Below are positions 26,012 through 34,520 of a stretch of DNA of 40,952 bases, piece after piece; within the stretch, counting starts at the first letter, position 1, and the number at the start of each line of letters is the position of its first letter. Origin of the DNA: Anaerolineaceae bacterium (GTDB lineage: Bacteria; Chloroflexota; Anaerolineae; JAAYZQ01); the NCBI GenBank assembly GCA_012514775.1, contig JAAYZQ010000220.1:1-40952 (forward strand), given 5' to 3'. Made by a program: the position numbers and the translations under genes. A model generated the notes under the pieces. That model was not told the origin of the DNA, made no database searches, and worked only from the letters and a program-made list of their open reading frames with translations.

Positions 26012-26875
26012 CTATCGCACATCGTGGCTATCTCGGCCCGGCTCTTGTCCCGCACCCAGTGCCTCCACCGCCTCGGCAAGCGTGACCTGGCAGTGCACCA
26101 GGCCGCCCAGCATCGTCAGCAGGCGGGCAGGATCGGGGGCCTGCCACACGCGCCGGCCGATGGCCAGGCCCGCGCCCCCGGCAGCAACCACGTCGTCCGT
26201 GAGCTGCAAGAGGTCGGCCACCTCGCCCCCCGCCGGTCCGCCGGCAACGAGGACCGGCACCGGGCAGCCGCCGGTGACCCCGGCGAACGACTCCACGTCG
26301 CCCGTGTAGATCGTCTTGATGGCACTGGCCCCCAGCTCGGCTCCCAGGCGCGCCCAGGCCGCCACGTGGCCGGGCTGCCAGCCGTCGTCGCGCGGAAGGA
26401 ACTCGAGCAGAACGGGGACGTTGTACCGGTCGGCGGCCTCTACCAGGACGCCCGCGTCGCGTATTGCCTGCGCGTCCTGATCGCCGCCGATATAAAGGGT
26501 GTGTACCAGCCAGTCGGCATCGTAGCGCAGGGCGAGCTTGACGCTGGCATAGACCGCCTCGTAGCCCTGCACCGGGCTCTGGTCGTTGATGGCCCCCACG
26601 CGCATGACCAGCGCGCAGCGGGCGGGCAGTTCGGCGGCGATGGCCCGGGCAAAGCCGGGCGAGATGAGCAGGCCGTCGGCGCCCGCCAGCACCGCCCGGG
26701 CAACGCGCAGCGGGTCCTCGATGCCGTCCATGGGCCCGCTGTAAAGCCCGTGATCAATGGGCACCAGGATGGCCCGCCCGTCGGCGTGGCAGAATAGCCG
26801 CCGGGTACGGCGCAGAAGGCCGGCCTGGACGGCGGTAAGGGGAATGTTGGCGTGCATTGTATCTGGTTGAGTCAT
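26012..26875 (-). CDS. DhnA-type class I aldolase (FbaB/DeoC superfamily)
   Basis: A 287-residue TIM-barrel aldolase. Family marks are PIDHGLYSGP with D41-H42, the Schiff-base lysine K187 in ASAIKTIYTGD, and the phosphate-binding glycine loops AGGP (211-214) and GLAIGRRVWQ. Relatives include archaeal-type fructose-bisphosphate aldolase, LsrF and related ketose-phosphate aldolases. The start at 26875 overlaps the dehydrogenase stop (ATGA). In this operon it probably cleaves the phosphorylated or oxidised product of the imported compound; the true substrate is unknown. Confidence 0.87.
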   Translation of the reverse strand: MTQPDTMHANIPLTAVQAGLLRRTRRLFCHADGRAILVPIDHGLYSGPMDGIEDPLRVARAVLAGADGLLISPGFARAIAAELPARCALVMRVGAINDQSPVQGYEAVYASVKLALRYDADWLVHTLYIGGDQDAQAIRDAGVLVEAADRYNVPVLLEFLPRDDGWQPGHVAAWARLGAELGASAIKTIYTGDVESFAGVTGGCPVPVLVAGGPAGGEVADLLQLTDDVVAAGGAGLAIGRRVWQAPDPARLLTMLGGLVHCQVTLAEAVEALGAGQEPGRDSHDVR

Positions 26876-27957
26876 GTTTGCCTTTGACTGTTTGATCTCC
26901 TGGCCGCCTGGCCCCCGGCGCGCCCTTCAGGCAGATCCGGGTCCGGCCCGCAGCGAATCATCACCTTCAGGCGGCGGACAGACTGGATGGCTGCCATGGC
27001 CGCGCTGATCTCGGCCAGGGGAAGGATATCGGTGATAAGCGCCTGGAGTTGCAGGGCCCCTTCTTCCACCAGGGCCAGCGACTGCCGGAACTCGGCGCGG
27101 GTATAGTCCGACGAGCCGGTGATCCAGCTCTCCCGGTAGTGCACGTCGTTGGGGTCGAGGGCCAGGTCGGCCCTGGGATGAATGCCGGCAAAGAGCATCA
27201 GCTTGCCTTCAAAGGCCAGGAGTGGCAATGCCTGCCGGGCAGCCTCGACGGCGCCGGTGGCGACGATGGCGGCCTCCACTCCCCATCCGCCGGTCAGCTC
27301 GCCCACCGGCCCCACCAGGTCGGCCGACGCCGGATCGAATGCGGCTGTGGCACCGAAAGAGAGGGCCATCTCGCGCCGGTGGGCCACCGGGTCGCTGACC
27401 AGGACGTTGACCCCGCGCTGTCGAAGCACCTGCAGGTGCAGCAGGCCAAGGGGACCGCAGCCCAGGACCAGGGCTGTGGCTCCCGGCGGCACGGCCAGGC
27501 GGTTCTGCGCCCGCAGGATGCAGGCGATGGGCTCGACGAGGGCGGCGTGGAGTAGCGGCGTGCTGTCGCGCAGCGCGTAGACGTTGCAGGCGGGCGCGGA
27601 CAGGTAGGTGGCGAACCCACCCCGCGAGTAGTCCGCGTTGCGGCAATGGTTCTCCAATCCGCGGCGGCAGGCGTCGCACGTTCCGCAGCGGCGAATGGCA
27701 TCGACGCTCACCCGATCGCCGGGCTTCAGGCCCTCCACCCCAGCGCCAATCTCCGCGACCACGCCGCTGACCTCGTGGCCCATGTGCAAGGGGTAGCGCA
27801 CCGAGGACGAGAGCCCCAGGTAGACGCGCAGGTCCCAGGGGCACACACCGCAGTAGGCCACCTGCACCCGCACTTCGCCATGAGCCAGCGGCTCGACGGG
27901 CTCGCGCTCGATGCGCACATCGCCCGGGGCATGACACACTGCCGCTTCCATTTCCAC
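26872..27957 (-). CDS. Zinc-dependent alcohol/polyol dehydrogenase (MDR family)
   Basis: A 361-residue medium-chain dehydrogenase. Catalytic zinc ligands C36, H61, E62 and probable E142; structural-zinc cysteines C91, C94, C97 and C105; glycine motif GCGPLG. GTG at 27957 is preferred over the ATG two codons later because GGAGGG stands 7 nt before it. It starts 3 nt after the GntR gene and overlaps the aldolase gene, so all three are translated from one message. It probably oxidises the imported polyol or sugar to a ketose for the aldolase branch. The last about 20 residues are low-complexity and basic. Confidence 0.88.
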   Translation of the reverse strand: MEMEAAVCHAPGDVRIEREPVEPLAHGEVRVQVAYCGVCPWDLRVYLGLSSSVRYPLHMGHEVSGVVAEIGAGVEGLKPGDRVSVDAIRRCGTCDACRRGLENHCRNADYSRGGFATYLSAPACNVYALRDSTPLLHAALVEPIACILRAQNRLAVPPGATALVLGCGPLGLLHLQVLRQRGVNVLVSDPVAHRREMALSFGATAAFDPASADLVGPVGELTGGWGVEAAIVATGAVEAARQALPLLAFEGKLMLFAGIHPRADLALDPNDVHYRESWITGSSDYTRAEFRQSLALVEEGALQLQALITDILPLAEISAAMAAIQSVRRLKVMIRCGPDPDLPEGRAGGQAARRSNSQRQT

Positions 27958-27960
27958 TGC

Positions 27961-28716
27961 CTATCCCTCCCTCCGCAGGCGCACGGTCTGCAACTCGAAT
28001 CGAAAGCGGTCTCCGCGGTAGGCGGCCTTGAACACCTCGATGGGACGCCCATCCACCAGGTACGTCACTCCGCGAAGCAGCGCGACGGGCGACTGCACCG
28101 GGATGTGGAGCAGGTGGGCTTCGTAGGCTGTGGCGCGCACCGCCTCCACCGTCTGGGTGGCGTGATCCAGCTTGAGGCGATAGCGAGACTCCAGCAGCGT
28201 GTAGAGGGACTGGCTGACCACGTCTTCGTCCTCCAGGCCGGGGCACAGGTGGGCGGACAGGTACGATTCCTCGATGGCAGCCGGGATGTCGTCGTAATAG
28301 CGCAGCCGGGCGATGTGGACCGCCGGCTCGTTGGGCGCCTGCTCCAGCCGGGCCGCGACGCGCTCGGGTGGGAGCTCGAGGGCCTGGGTCAGGAGCTGGC
28401 CGTGGGGGGCCATGCCGTGTGACAGCACGTCTTCGCTAAAGCTGGACAGGGTCTGGAGACCAAAGGTTACCTTGGGTGGGGCTACAAAGGTCCCGATGCC
28501 GCGCCGCACCTCCACCAGGCCTCGCCGCACGAGCTCGGCCACGGCTTTCTGGGCGGTCATGGGGCTGATGTCGTACAGGGCGCTCAGCTCCTGCACAGAG
28601 GGGATGCGGTCGCCCGCGGCCAGCGCCCCGCTTTCGATGCGCTCGCGGAGCTGCTCGCTCAACTGGTAGTAGAGCGGCACGGGCATCTGTTTCTGCAGTC
28701 TATCAGGAACGTTCAT
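27961..28716 (-). CDS. GntR-family transcriptional regulator (HutC subfamily, UTRA domain)
   Basis: A 251-residue regulator. The winged helix-turn-helix (13-80) shows PLYYQLSEQLRERIESGALAAGDRIPS, then LYDISPMTAQKAV as recognition helix and RGIGTFVAPP as wing. The rest (about 95-240) is a UTRA ligand-binding domain with YLSAHLCPGLEDED, typical of HutC members that sense a pathway sugar or intermediate. I prefer the ATG at 28716 (GGTGG just upstream); a GTG at 28725 is possible. It is the first gene of the dehydrogenase-aldolase-transporter operon and is likely its repressor, binding the palindromes in its own promoter. Confidence 0.9.
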   Translation of the reverse strand: MNVPDRLQKQMPVPLYYQLSEQLRERIESGALAAGDRIPSVQELSALYDISPMTAQKAVAELVRRGLVEVRRGIGTFVAPPKVTFGLQTLSSFSEDVLSHGMAPHGQLLTQALELPPERVAARLEQAPNEPAVHIARLRYYDDIPAAIEESYLSAHLCPGLEDEDVVSQSLYTLLESRYRLKLDHATQTVEAVRATAYEAHLLHIPVQSPVALLRGVTYLVDGRPIEVFKAAYRGDRFRFELQTVRLRREG

Positions 28717-28733
28717 CGATCCCACCAGTGATA

Positions 28734-28743
28734 TAGTATACTA
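28734..28743. promoter_or_regulatory. Second operator-like palindrome TAGTATACTA
   Basis: A perfect 10-bp palindrome between the predicted transcript start (near 28747) and the GntR start codon, touching the larger palindrome at 28744. It could be an extra binding site for the same regulator. Confidence 0.45.
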
Positions 28744-28760
28744 GTACACCGGTAGTGTAC
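28744..28760. promoter_or_regulatory. 17-bp operator palindrome GTACAC-N5-GTGTAC
   Basis: Perfect inverted repeat (arms 28744-28749 and 28755-28760) that covers the -10 box of the GntR promoter. A bound repressor would block RNA polymerase, which fits autoregulation by the GntR protein encoded next to it. Confidence 0.65.
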
Positions 28761-28782
28761 CATAGCTCGTCCGGCGTGTCAA
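28754..28782 (-). promoter_or_regulatory. Promoter of the GntR-led operon
   Basis: On the - strand a consensus TTGACA (28777-28782), 17-nt spacer and TACACT (28754-28759). The -35 box is perfect and the -10 box has 4 of 6 matches. Confidence 0.6.
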
Positions 28783-28854
28783 ACGGGAAGGGTCGTGTGG
28801 AGTATGCACGAACGAGTTGCCGGTAATGGGATCGAGGACTTTGCACGCTGCTGC

Positions 28855-28923
28855 CAACGAATAAAGAAACGAATAAACGAATTCTAGCGTTCCCGCATTC
28901 GTTTACTCGTTTCCTATTCGTTG
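28855..28923. repeat. AT-rich inverted repeat with internal ACGAAT repeats
   Basis: Arms of 28 nt (28855-28882) and 27 nt (28897-28923) with a 14-nt loop; the arms agree except for a few positions. Each arm holds repeated (A)CGAATA/AACGAAT units. It is strikingly AT-rich for this sequence. It lies 107 nt after the antiporter stop and upstream of the GntR promoter, so it might end the antiporter message, or be a dispersed element. The gene-free stretch 28717-29029 holds this, the GntR promoter and operators, and nothing else visible. Confidence 0.75.
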
Positions 28924-29029
28924 ACAACTCGTTGTCGCACCCGGCTGCGCATGTTTAACGTCCAAACCCGGTGCATCTTCGGCCCGCCTCGTTGGGGCCA
29001 ATGCCGGTGGTTCAAGCCACGGCGCCGCC

Positions 29030-30013
29030 TCAGCCGATGCCCCGCATGTACAGGAAATACATCCCCCCGAAGTAGACCAGGGCGATGAGCAGCGCGTCGG
29101 CTTCTACAAAGAACAGGCGCCGCTCGACGCGGGCGATGTTGCCGATGAGGGCCAGCATGGTCAGCAGCAGGCCCAGGAGCCCGACGAGGGCAAAGGACGG
29201 ATCGATGACCTCCAGGAACCGTCCTGGGGTGTAGAACGTGTCCGATACGCCGAGGGCAAACATGTTGAACACGTTGCTGCCGAACAGATTGCCCACGGCC
29301 ATGTCGTAGGCGCCCAGGCGCGCGGCGGTGATGACGGCCACCATCTCGGGGAGCGACGTGACCAGGGCCAGCAAGGTGGTCCCCACGAATCCAGCCCCCA
29401 GGCCCGTGATCTCGGCGATTTCGTTGCTGGAGCGCACCAGCCAGGGCGTGACGACCACCAACACGCCCGTGGCGGCGGCAAAGCCCAGGCCCGCCCGCCA
29501 CAGGGGCATGGCCGGCTGGCCCGCGGGCAGCTCCACGGCCGTGCTCGACGCCTGGCCGTTCTCCTGGATCAGGCGAATGCCGCCGATATAGACGGCGATG
29601 AGCACCAGGCTGTCGACCCCCACCCACCCGATCTGGATGTGGACGTCGGCCAGGATGAAAAAGACGGCCAGGGCGATCATGGCACAAGCCAGGGCCGCGG
29701 TCAGCGCGTGGGTCATGGCCACGCGGCGCAGAATCCGCGCCTGCTGGTTCAGCAGGTCGAGGACGGCCAGAAGCAGCATGTTGAACATATTGCTGCCCAA
29801 CAAGTTGCCCGCCGCCATCTGGGGGACCCCCTGGTTGAAAGAGTTGATGGTGGTCAAGAGCTCGGGTAGCGATGTGGCCCCGGCCAGGAGCAGGACGCCG
29901 ACGAACATGCCGCCCAGGCGCGTGCGCACGGCAATGACGTCGCCATACTGGGCGATCTTGACGGCTGCCAGGACGAGGATAGCGGAGCTTGCGATGAATA
30001 TTAGCCAGGCCAT
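29030..30013 (-). CDS. CaCA-family cation antiporter (Ca2+/cation exchanger-like)
   Basis: A 327-residue membrane protein with about ten hydrophobic helices and the two inverted alpha-repeats of the CaCA family. Alpha-1 has GATSLPE (45-51, E51) and GNLLGSN (69-75); alpha-2 has VTSLPE (218-223, E223) and GNLFGSN (241-247). The two acidic residues bind the exchanged cation. The ATG at 30013 follows AAAAGGAG by 8 nt; the reading frame further upstream overlaps the PII-like gene and is not coding. It starts 14 nt after the PII-like gene, so the two are one operon. Which ions it exchanges cannot be told from sequence alone. Confidence 0.92.
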   Translation of the reverse strand: MAWLIFIASSAILVLAAVKIAQYGDVIAVRTRLGGMFVGVLLLAGATSLPELLTTINSFNQGVPQMAAGNLLGSNMFNMLLLAVLDLLNQQARILRRVAMTHALTAALACAMIALAVFFILADVHIQIGWVGVDSLVLIAVYIGGIRLIQENGQASSTAVELPAGQPAMPLWRAGLGFAAATGVLVVVTPWLVRSSNEIAEITGLGAGFVGTTLLALVTSLPEMVAVITAARLGAYDMAVGNLFGSNVFNMFALGVSDTFYTPGRFLEVIDPSFALVGLLGLLLTMLALIGNIARVERRLFFVEADALLIALVYFGGMYFLYMRGIG

Positions 30014-30027
30014 GAGGGGGGCTCCTT

Positions 30028-30390
30028 TTATTCTGTGGGTGGCGTTTGCTTTGGCAGGCCCCAGACGGCAGCGACGGGCAGGGCAAACAGAATGCCGGTG
30101 TGCGGGCCGGTCAGATCGCCCACGGCGGCTTCCGTGGCGTCCTTTACCCGTTCCGCGACGTCCATGTCTTCGACGACGGCAAAGAGCGTGTTGTGTCCCA
30201 CCTGGTCGGTGCGCAGCAGCCGGCTGAAGCCGAGCATCATCGGCGTATCCTTGTCGCTGGCTCGATCGCGGACGCGATGGACGCCGGTGCTCTCCAGGAT
30301 GGTGATCCCCTTGACCCCTGCCGAGGTCCACGCCTCCAACACGTCGTTGAGCAGCGATGGGTTGTCCAGAACGAACATGAGTTGCAGCAC
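30028..30390 (-). CDS. PII-like (GlnB-fold) small signalling protein
   Basis: A 120-residue protein with the PII-like pattern: beta-alpha start LQLMFVLDNPSLLNDVLEAWTSAGVKGITILES, a central variable loop (about 38-62), strand LFAVVEDMDVAERVKDATEAAVGDL and end GILFALPVAAVWGL. It lacks the classical T-loop uridylation tyrosine region and the basic C-loop residues of true GlnB/GlnK, so ligand and partner differ. The GTG at 30390 has AAAGGAGGG just upstream; the extension to 30522 overlaps the promoter region. Encoded directly before the CaCA antiporter, it likely regulates that transporter, as PII-like SbtB does for SbtA; this is an inference. Confidence 0.75.
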   Translation of the reverse strand: MLQLMFVLDNPSLLNDVLEAWTSAGVKGITILESTGVHRVRDRASDKDTPMMLGFSRLLRTDQVGHNTLFAVVEDMDVAERVKDATEAAVGDLTGPHTGILFALPVAAVWGLPKQTPPTE

Positions 30391-30426
30391 GAGTCCCTCC
30401 TTTTCCCGTGGATTCAGAACAAGCCT

Positions 30427-30454
30427 ATTGTAACACAGCTCTGCGCCTGGGCAA
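30427..30454 (-). promoter_or_regulatory. Promoter of the PII-like/antiporter operon
   Basis: On the - strand TTGCCC (30449-30454), 16-nt spacer, TACAAT (30427-30432), giving a leader of about 30 nt before the GTG at 30390. Confidence 0.5.
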
Positions 30455-30510
30455 GCCGGGCAGGGCCGGCAGGCACGCCGGATTCCCCTCGGTTGTGGCC
30501 TCCCTGGCGT

Positions 30511-30538
30511 TTGTATTTCCATGAACCGGTGGTATAAT
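30511..30538 (+). promoter_or_regulatory. Promoter of the heterodimeric ABC exporter
   Basis: TTGTAT (30511-30516), 16-nt spacer, perfect TATAAT (30533-30538). The leader to the ATG at 30566 is only about 20 nt and has no strong ribosome site. Confidence 0.6.
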
Positions 30539-30565
30539 CGTCGCGTCTGGTGAGTCGAGCAAAGT

Positions 30566-32452
30566 ATGCGCCGGTATGCACGTTTTCTGGTTCGCTATCT
30601 TTCCCCCCGGTGGCCCCTGGCCCTGGGGCTTTCGGTGCTGCTCCTGGTCAACATCGGGCTGGCCCTGGCCAACCCCCAGATCATGCGTCACTTTCTTGAC
30701 ACGGCCCAGGCGGGCGGCTCGCCCCAGGTGTTGCGCAACGCGGCGCTGCTCTTCCTGGCCATCGCCCTCGCCCAGCAGGTGACCTCGGTCCTGGCCACCT
30801 ATGCCGGCGAGAACCTGGCCTGGCTGGCGACCAATGCCCTGCGCGGCGACCTGGCCGCCCACTGCCTGGGCCTCGACATGGAGTTCCACAACGCCCGGAC
30901 GCCGGGCGAGATGATCGAGCGCATCGACGGCGACGTGACGACCCTCGCCAACTTTTTTTCGCAGTTCGTGGTGCAGGTGCTGGGCAATGGCTTGCTCCTG
31001 ATCGGGGTCCTGGCGCTCCTCTTTCGCGAGGACTGGCGGGTGGGCCTGGCCCTGACGGTCTTTGTCGTGGTGGCCCTCCTTGCCCTGCTGCGCATGGGCA
31101 ACATTGCCGTGCCCCACTGGACGGCCGAGCGTCAGGCCAGCGCCGAGCTGTTTGGCTTCCTGGAGGAGCGGCTGACCGGCACCGAAGAGATCCGGGCCAA
31201 TGGCGCCGAGGCCTACACCATGCGCCACTTTTACCGGCTGATGCGCACCCTCCTGCAAAAGTCCCTCCGGGCGGGGCTCATGGTCAACATCCTGCTGAAC
31301 ACCATGTTCGTGCTCTTTGCCCTGGGCACGGCGGCCGCCTTTGCCGTGGGCGCCTGGCTCTTTTACGAGCAGGTGCTCACCATCGGCGCGGTCTATATCG
31401 TCTTTCACTACACCACCATGATGGAGCGTCCCATCAACCAGATCGCCCACCAGCTCCAGGACCTGCAGCGAGCCGGGGCGGGCATGGTGCGCGTCGAAGA
31501 GATGTTTCGCTTTCAGAGCCAGATCGAGGATGGCAAGGCGGTGGACGCCCTGCCGCCGGGCCCCCTGGCCGTGCGCTTTGACTCGGTGACCTTTGCCTAT
31601 CCCGACGCCCGCAACGAGACCGCCTCCGCGGCGCAGCCCGGGCCCCGCGGCGCGGAGAAAGGGGCAGAGCCGTACCCCGATGCCGATGGGCAGGGTCCGG
31701 GGGAGGGCGCAGCCGACGGGGCGGAGCCGGGCGGCGGGGCGGAGCGCGTCCTGGCCGGCCTGTCGTTTTCGCTCCAGCCGGGCCGGGTGCTGGGCCTGCT
31801 GGGCCGCACGGGCAGCGGCAAGACGACGCTGACGCGGCTGTTGTTTCGGCTGTACGAGCCCGACGAGGGCACCGTCCGCCTGGGCGGCGACGGCCGGCCC
31901 GTCGACATCCGCGACCTGCCGCTGCGAGAGCTGCGGCGGCGTGTGGGCATGGTCACCCAGAACATCCAGCTCTTTCACGCCACGGTGCGCGAGAACCTCA
32001 CCCTCTTTGACGACTCGATCCCCGACACCCGCATCCTGGAGGTGCTGGACGAGGTGGGGCTGGGCGAGTGGCTGGCGTCGCTGCCCGAGGGCTTGGACAC
32101 CGAGCTGGAAGCCGGCGGGGGCGGGCTGTCGGCCGGCGAGGCGCAGCTCCTGGCCTTTACCCGCATCTTTTTGCAGGATCCCGGCCTGGTCATCCTCGAC
32201 GAGGCCTCTTCGCGCCTCGACCCGGCGACGGAGCAGCGCATCGAGCAGGCCGTCGACCGCCTGCTATACGCTCCTCCCCGGACGGCCATCGTCGTCGCCC
32301 ACCGCCTGGCCACGGTCCAGCGCGCCGACGAGATCCTGATCCTGGAGGCGGGCAGCGTCGTCGAGCACGGGCCGCGCCAGGCGCTGCTGGCAGACCCCAC
32401 CTCGCGCTTTAACCAACTGCTGCAGACGGGGCTGGAGGAGGTGCTGGTATGA
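30566..32452 (+). CDS. Heterodimeric ABC exporter, first subunit (membrane + ATPase)
   Basis: A 628-residue type IV ABC half-transporter: six-helix membrane domain (about 1-320) and C-terminal ATPase. Walker [10 protein letters not shown] and Walker B VILDEASS with the catalytic glutamate are intact, but the signature is LSAGE instead of LSGGQ. Between the A-loop strand (SVTFAYPDA) and VLAGLSFSL there is a low-complexity insertion of about 44 residues rich in G, A, E, P (31614-31745), absent from ordinary members. The downstream gene overlaps by ATGA and encodes the partner. Together they resemble TM287/288-type exporters with one impaired ATP site. The exported substrate (drug, lipid or peptide) is unknown. 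Confidence 0.92.
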   Translation: MRRYARFLVRYLSPRWPLALGLSVLLLVNIGLALANPQIMRHFLDTAQAGGSPQVLRNAALLFLAIALAQQVTSVLATYAGENLAWLATNALRGDLAAHCLGLDMEFHNARTPGEMIERIDGDVTTLANFFSQFVVQVLGNGLLLIGVLALLFREDWRVGLALTVFVVVALLALLRMGNIAVPHWTAERQASAELFGFLEERLTGTEEIRANGAEAYTMRHFYRLMRTLLQKSLRAGLMVNILLNTMFVLFALGTAAAFAVGAWLFYEQVLTIGAVYIVFHYTTMMERPINQIAHQLQDLQRAGAGMVRVEEMFRFQSQIEDGKAVDALPPGPLAVRFDSVTFAYPDARNETASAAQPGPRGAEKGAEPYPDADGQGPGEGAADGAEPGGGAERVLAGLSFSLQPGRVLGLLGRTGSGKTTLTRLLFRLYEPDEGTVRLGGDGRPVDIRDLPLRELRRRVGMVTQNIQLFHATVRENLTLFDDSIPDTRILEVLDEVGLGEWLASLPEGLDTELEAGGGGLSAGEAQLLAFTRIFLQDPGLVILDEASSRLDPATEQRIEQAVDRLLYAPPRTAIVVAHRLATVQRADEILILEAGSVVEHGPRQALLADPTSRFNQLLQTGLEEVLV

Positions 32453-34281
32453 GCGCCGCGCAAGGCCGGGCGCCGGACGACGTGCCCCGGCTCAAGACCT
32501 GGCAGTACATCGTCCAGATCATTCGCTTCCGCCCCTGGCTCTACCTGGCCCTGGGCGTCCTGGAAACCCTGTTCTTTGGCGTCTTTCCCCAGGTGGTGGC
32601 CTGGATTACCTTTACCTTTTTCAACGTCCTGGCCGGCGACGCGCAGGTCAGCATCGGCATCCCGGGCCTCATCGCCCTCCTGGTGGCGACGGCCATCGGC
32701 CGGGCAGCCGCCATTTTCGGCGACGTGGCCGTCTATTTCACCTTTCGCTACAACGTCGCCGCGCTCTTGCGCAAGAACCTCTTTGAGCACGTCCTGCGGC
32801 AGCCGGGGGCGCGGCCGGTGCCTGCCTCGCCCGGCGAGGCCATCAGCCGCTTCCGCGACGACGTGGACGAGATTGCCTTTTTCATGGCCGAATCCCTCAT
32901 CCTCGTCGGCTTTGGCTTCTTTGCCCTGGTGGCGGTCATTGTCATGATGCGCATCAACTCGCGCATCACCCTCGTCGTGTTCTTGCCGCTGGTCGTCGTG
33001 GTGGGCGCCGCCAACCTGGCCATGAAAAAGATCGAGAAATACCGCACGGCACACCGGGAGGCCACGGGCGGCGTCACCGATTTCATCGGCGAGCTCCTGG
33101 GCGCGGTGCAGGCCATCAAGGTGGCCACCGCCGAAGAGCGCGTCGTCGCCCGCTTTCGCCGCCTGAACGAGACCCGCCGCCGGGCGGCCCTCAAGGACCG
33201 ACTGTTCAACGTGCTCCTCGACTCGCTCTTTCGCAACACCGTAAACCTGGGCATCGGCGCCATTCTGCTGCTGGCCGCCAGCGAGATGCGGGCCGGTTCC
33301 TTTACCGTGGGCGACTTTGCCCTCTTTGTCTACTACCTGGGTTTTGTCACCGACTTCACGGCGCTCATCGGCGTCCGCTGGGCGTGGTACAAGCAGGTCG
33401 GCGTCTCGTTCCGGCGCCTGGCGCGGCTCATGGCCGGCGCTCCCCCCGAAAAGCTGGTGGAGCACGGCATGGTCTACATGAGCGGCGAGCTGCCGCCGCT
33501 GCCCTACCAGCCCAAGACCGAGGCCCACCGCCTGGAACGGCTGGAGGCCAGGGGGCTGAGCTGCCACTACCCCGACTCGACGCGGGGCGTGCACGATGTC
33601 GACCTTGCCCTGGAGCGGGGCTCGTTCACCGTCGTCACCGGGCGCATCGGCTCGGGCAAGACCACGCTCCTGCGCGCCCTCCTGGGGCTGCTGCCCGCCA
33701 GCGCCGGCGAGATCCGCTGGAATGGCCAGGCGGTAGACGACCCGGCCACCTTTTTCGTGCCGCCGCGCAGCGCATACGCCGCCCAGGTGCCTGTGCTCTT
33801 TGGCGAGTCGCTCCGCGACAACATCCTCATGGGCCTGCCCGAAGACCGGGTCGGCCTCCAGGATGCCATCTGGCTGGCCGTCATGGAGCGGGACGTGGCT
33901 TCGCTGGACGTGGGGCTCGACACGGTGGTGGGCGCCGAGGGCGTCAAGCTCTCGGGCGGGCAGCGCCAGCGCGCAGCGGCTGCCCGCATGTTTGTCCGCG
34001 AGCCCGAGTTGCTGGTCTTTGACGACCTGTCCAGTGCCCTCGACGTGGAGACGGAGCGCGCCCTGTGGGAGCGCGTCTTTGCCCGCAGCCGGCGCGACGA
34101 AGGGGACGGCCGGGACCTCACCTGCCTGGTGGTGTCGCACCGCCGCCCCGCGCTGCGCCGCGCCGACCAGATCATCCTCCTCAAGGATGGGCGGGTGGAG
34201 GACCGGGGGACGCTGGACGAGCTGCTGGAACGCTCCGAGGAGATGCGTCGCCTGTGGCAGGGCAACCTGCAGCCGGCTTGA
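32449..34281 (+). CDS. Heterodimeric ABC exporter, second subunit (membrane + ATPase)
   Basis: A 610-residue half-transporter with a membrane domain (about 1-330) and an ATPase domain. Walker [10 protein letters not shown] and a full LSGGQRQR signature are present, but Walker B reads [12 protein letters not shown], with Asp in place of the catalytic Glu. Since each ATP site uses Walker A/B of one subunit and the signature of the other, this subunit's D and the first subunit's LSAGE fall in the same, degenerate site, while the other site is complete. That asymmetry is known for heterodimeric bacterial exporters. The start overlaps the previous stop (ATGA). Confidence 0.92.
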   Translation: MSAAQGRAPDDVPRLKTWQYIVQIIRFRPWLYLALGVLETLFFGVFPQVVAWITFTFFNVLAGDAQVSIGIPGLIALLVATAIGRAAAIFGDVAVYFTFRYNVAALLRKNLFEHVLRQPGARPVPASPGEAISRFRDDVDEIAFFMAESLILVGFGFFALVAVIVMMRINSRITLVVFLPLVVVVGAANLAMKKIEKYRTAHREATGGVTDFIGELLGAVQAIKVATAEERVVARFRRLNETRRRAALKDRLFNVLLDSLFRNTVNLGIGAILLLAASEMRAGSFTVGDFALFVYYLGFVTDFTALIGVRWAWYKQVGVSFRRLARLMAGAPPEKLVEHGMVYMSGELPPLPYQPKTEAHRLERLEARGLSCHYPDSTRGVHDVDLALERGSFTVVTGRIGSGKTTLLRALLGLLPASAGEIRWNGQAVDDPATFFVPPRSAYAAQVPVLFGESLRDNILMGLPEDRVGLQDAIWLAVMERDVASLDVGLDTVVGAEGVKLSGGQRQRAAAARMFVREPELLVFDDLSSALDVETERALWERVFARSRRDEGDGRDLTCLVVSHRRPALRRADQIILLKDGRVEDRGTLDELLERSEEMRRLWQGNLQPA

Positions 34282-34285
34282 CAGG

Positions 34286-34494
34286 GCTCGTAGTAACGGC
34301 TTCAGCCGTCCAAAACGACTGTTGCATCTTTAGAAAATAGCACGGGTATGGCCGTCACTTGCTCGGCGCGGACAACAGTCCGCGCTCTAGTCCAGCAGGC
34401 GCAAAGTGGCAAGAGCGGCGGATTGTTATCCGCCGCGAGCAGTATGAGCATACCCGCATCAACTAGTAAACCTGCAAAAGTCGTTACTACGAGC
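34286..34494. repeat. MITE-like element with terminal inverted repeats
   Basis: 17-bp ends GCTCGTAGTAACGGCTT (34286-34302) and its inverse complement (34478-34494) match at 16 of 17 positions. Inside are nested inverted pairs: AACGACTGTTGCA (34314-34326) with 34473-34485, and CGGGTATG (34343-34350) with CATACCCG (34449-34456). Two perfect hairpins are GCGCGGAC-AACA-GTCCGCGC (34366-34385) and GCGGCGGAT-TGTT-ATCCGCCGC (34415-34436). A small hairpin ACGGCT-TC-AGCCGT is at 34296-34309. It encodes no protein and lies between two convergent genes. A non-autonomous mobile or structured-DNA element is likely; no target duplication is certain. Confidence 0.7.
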
Positions 34495-34520
34495 GAGAAT
34501 TGTCCCCCTACCGGCAGTTG

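Noticed and set aside
29030..30331. Antiporter reading extended to 433 codons
   Set aside because: The first 106 codons overlap the PII-like gene out of frame; a clear ribosome site precedes the ATG at 30013.
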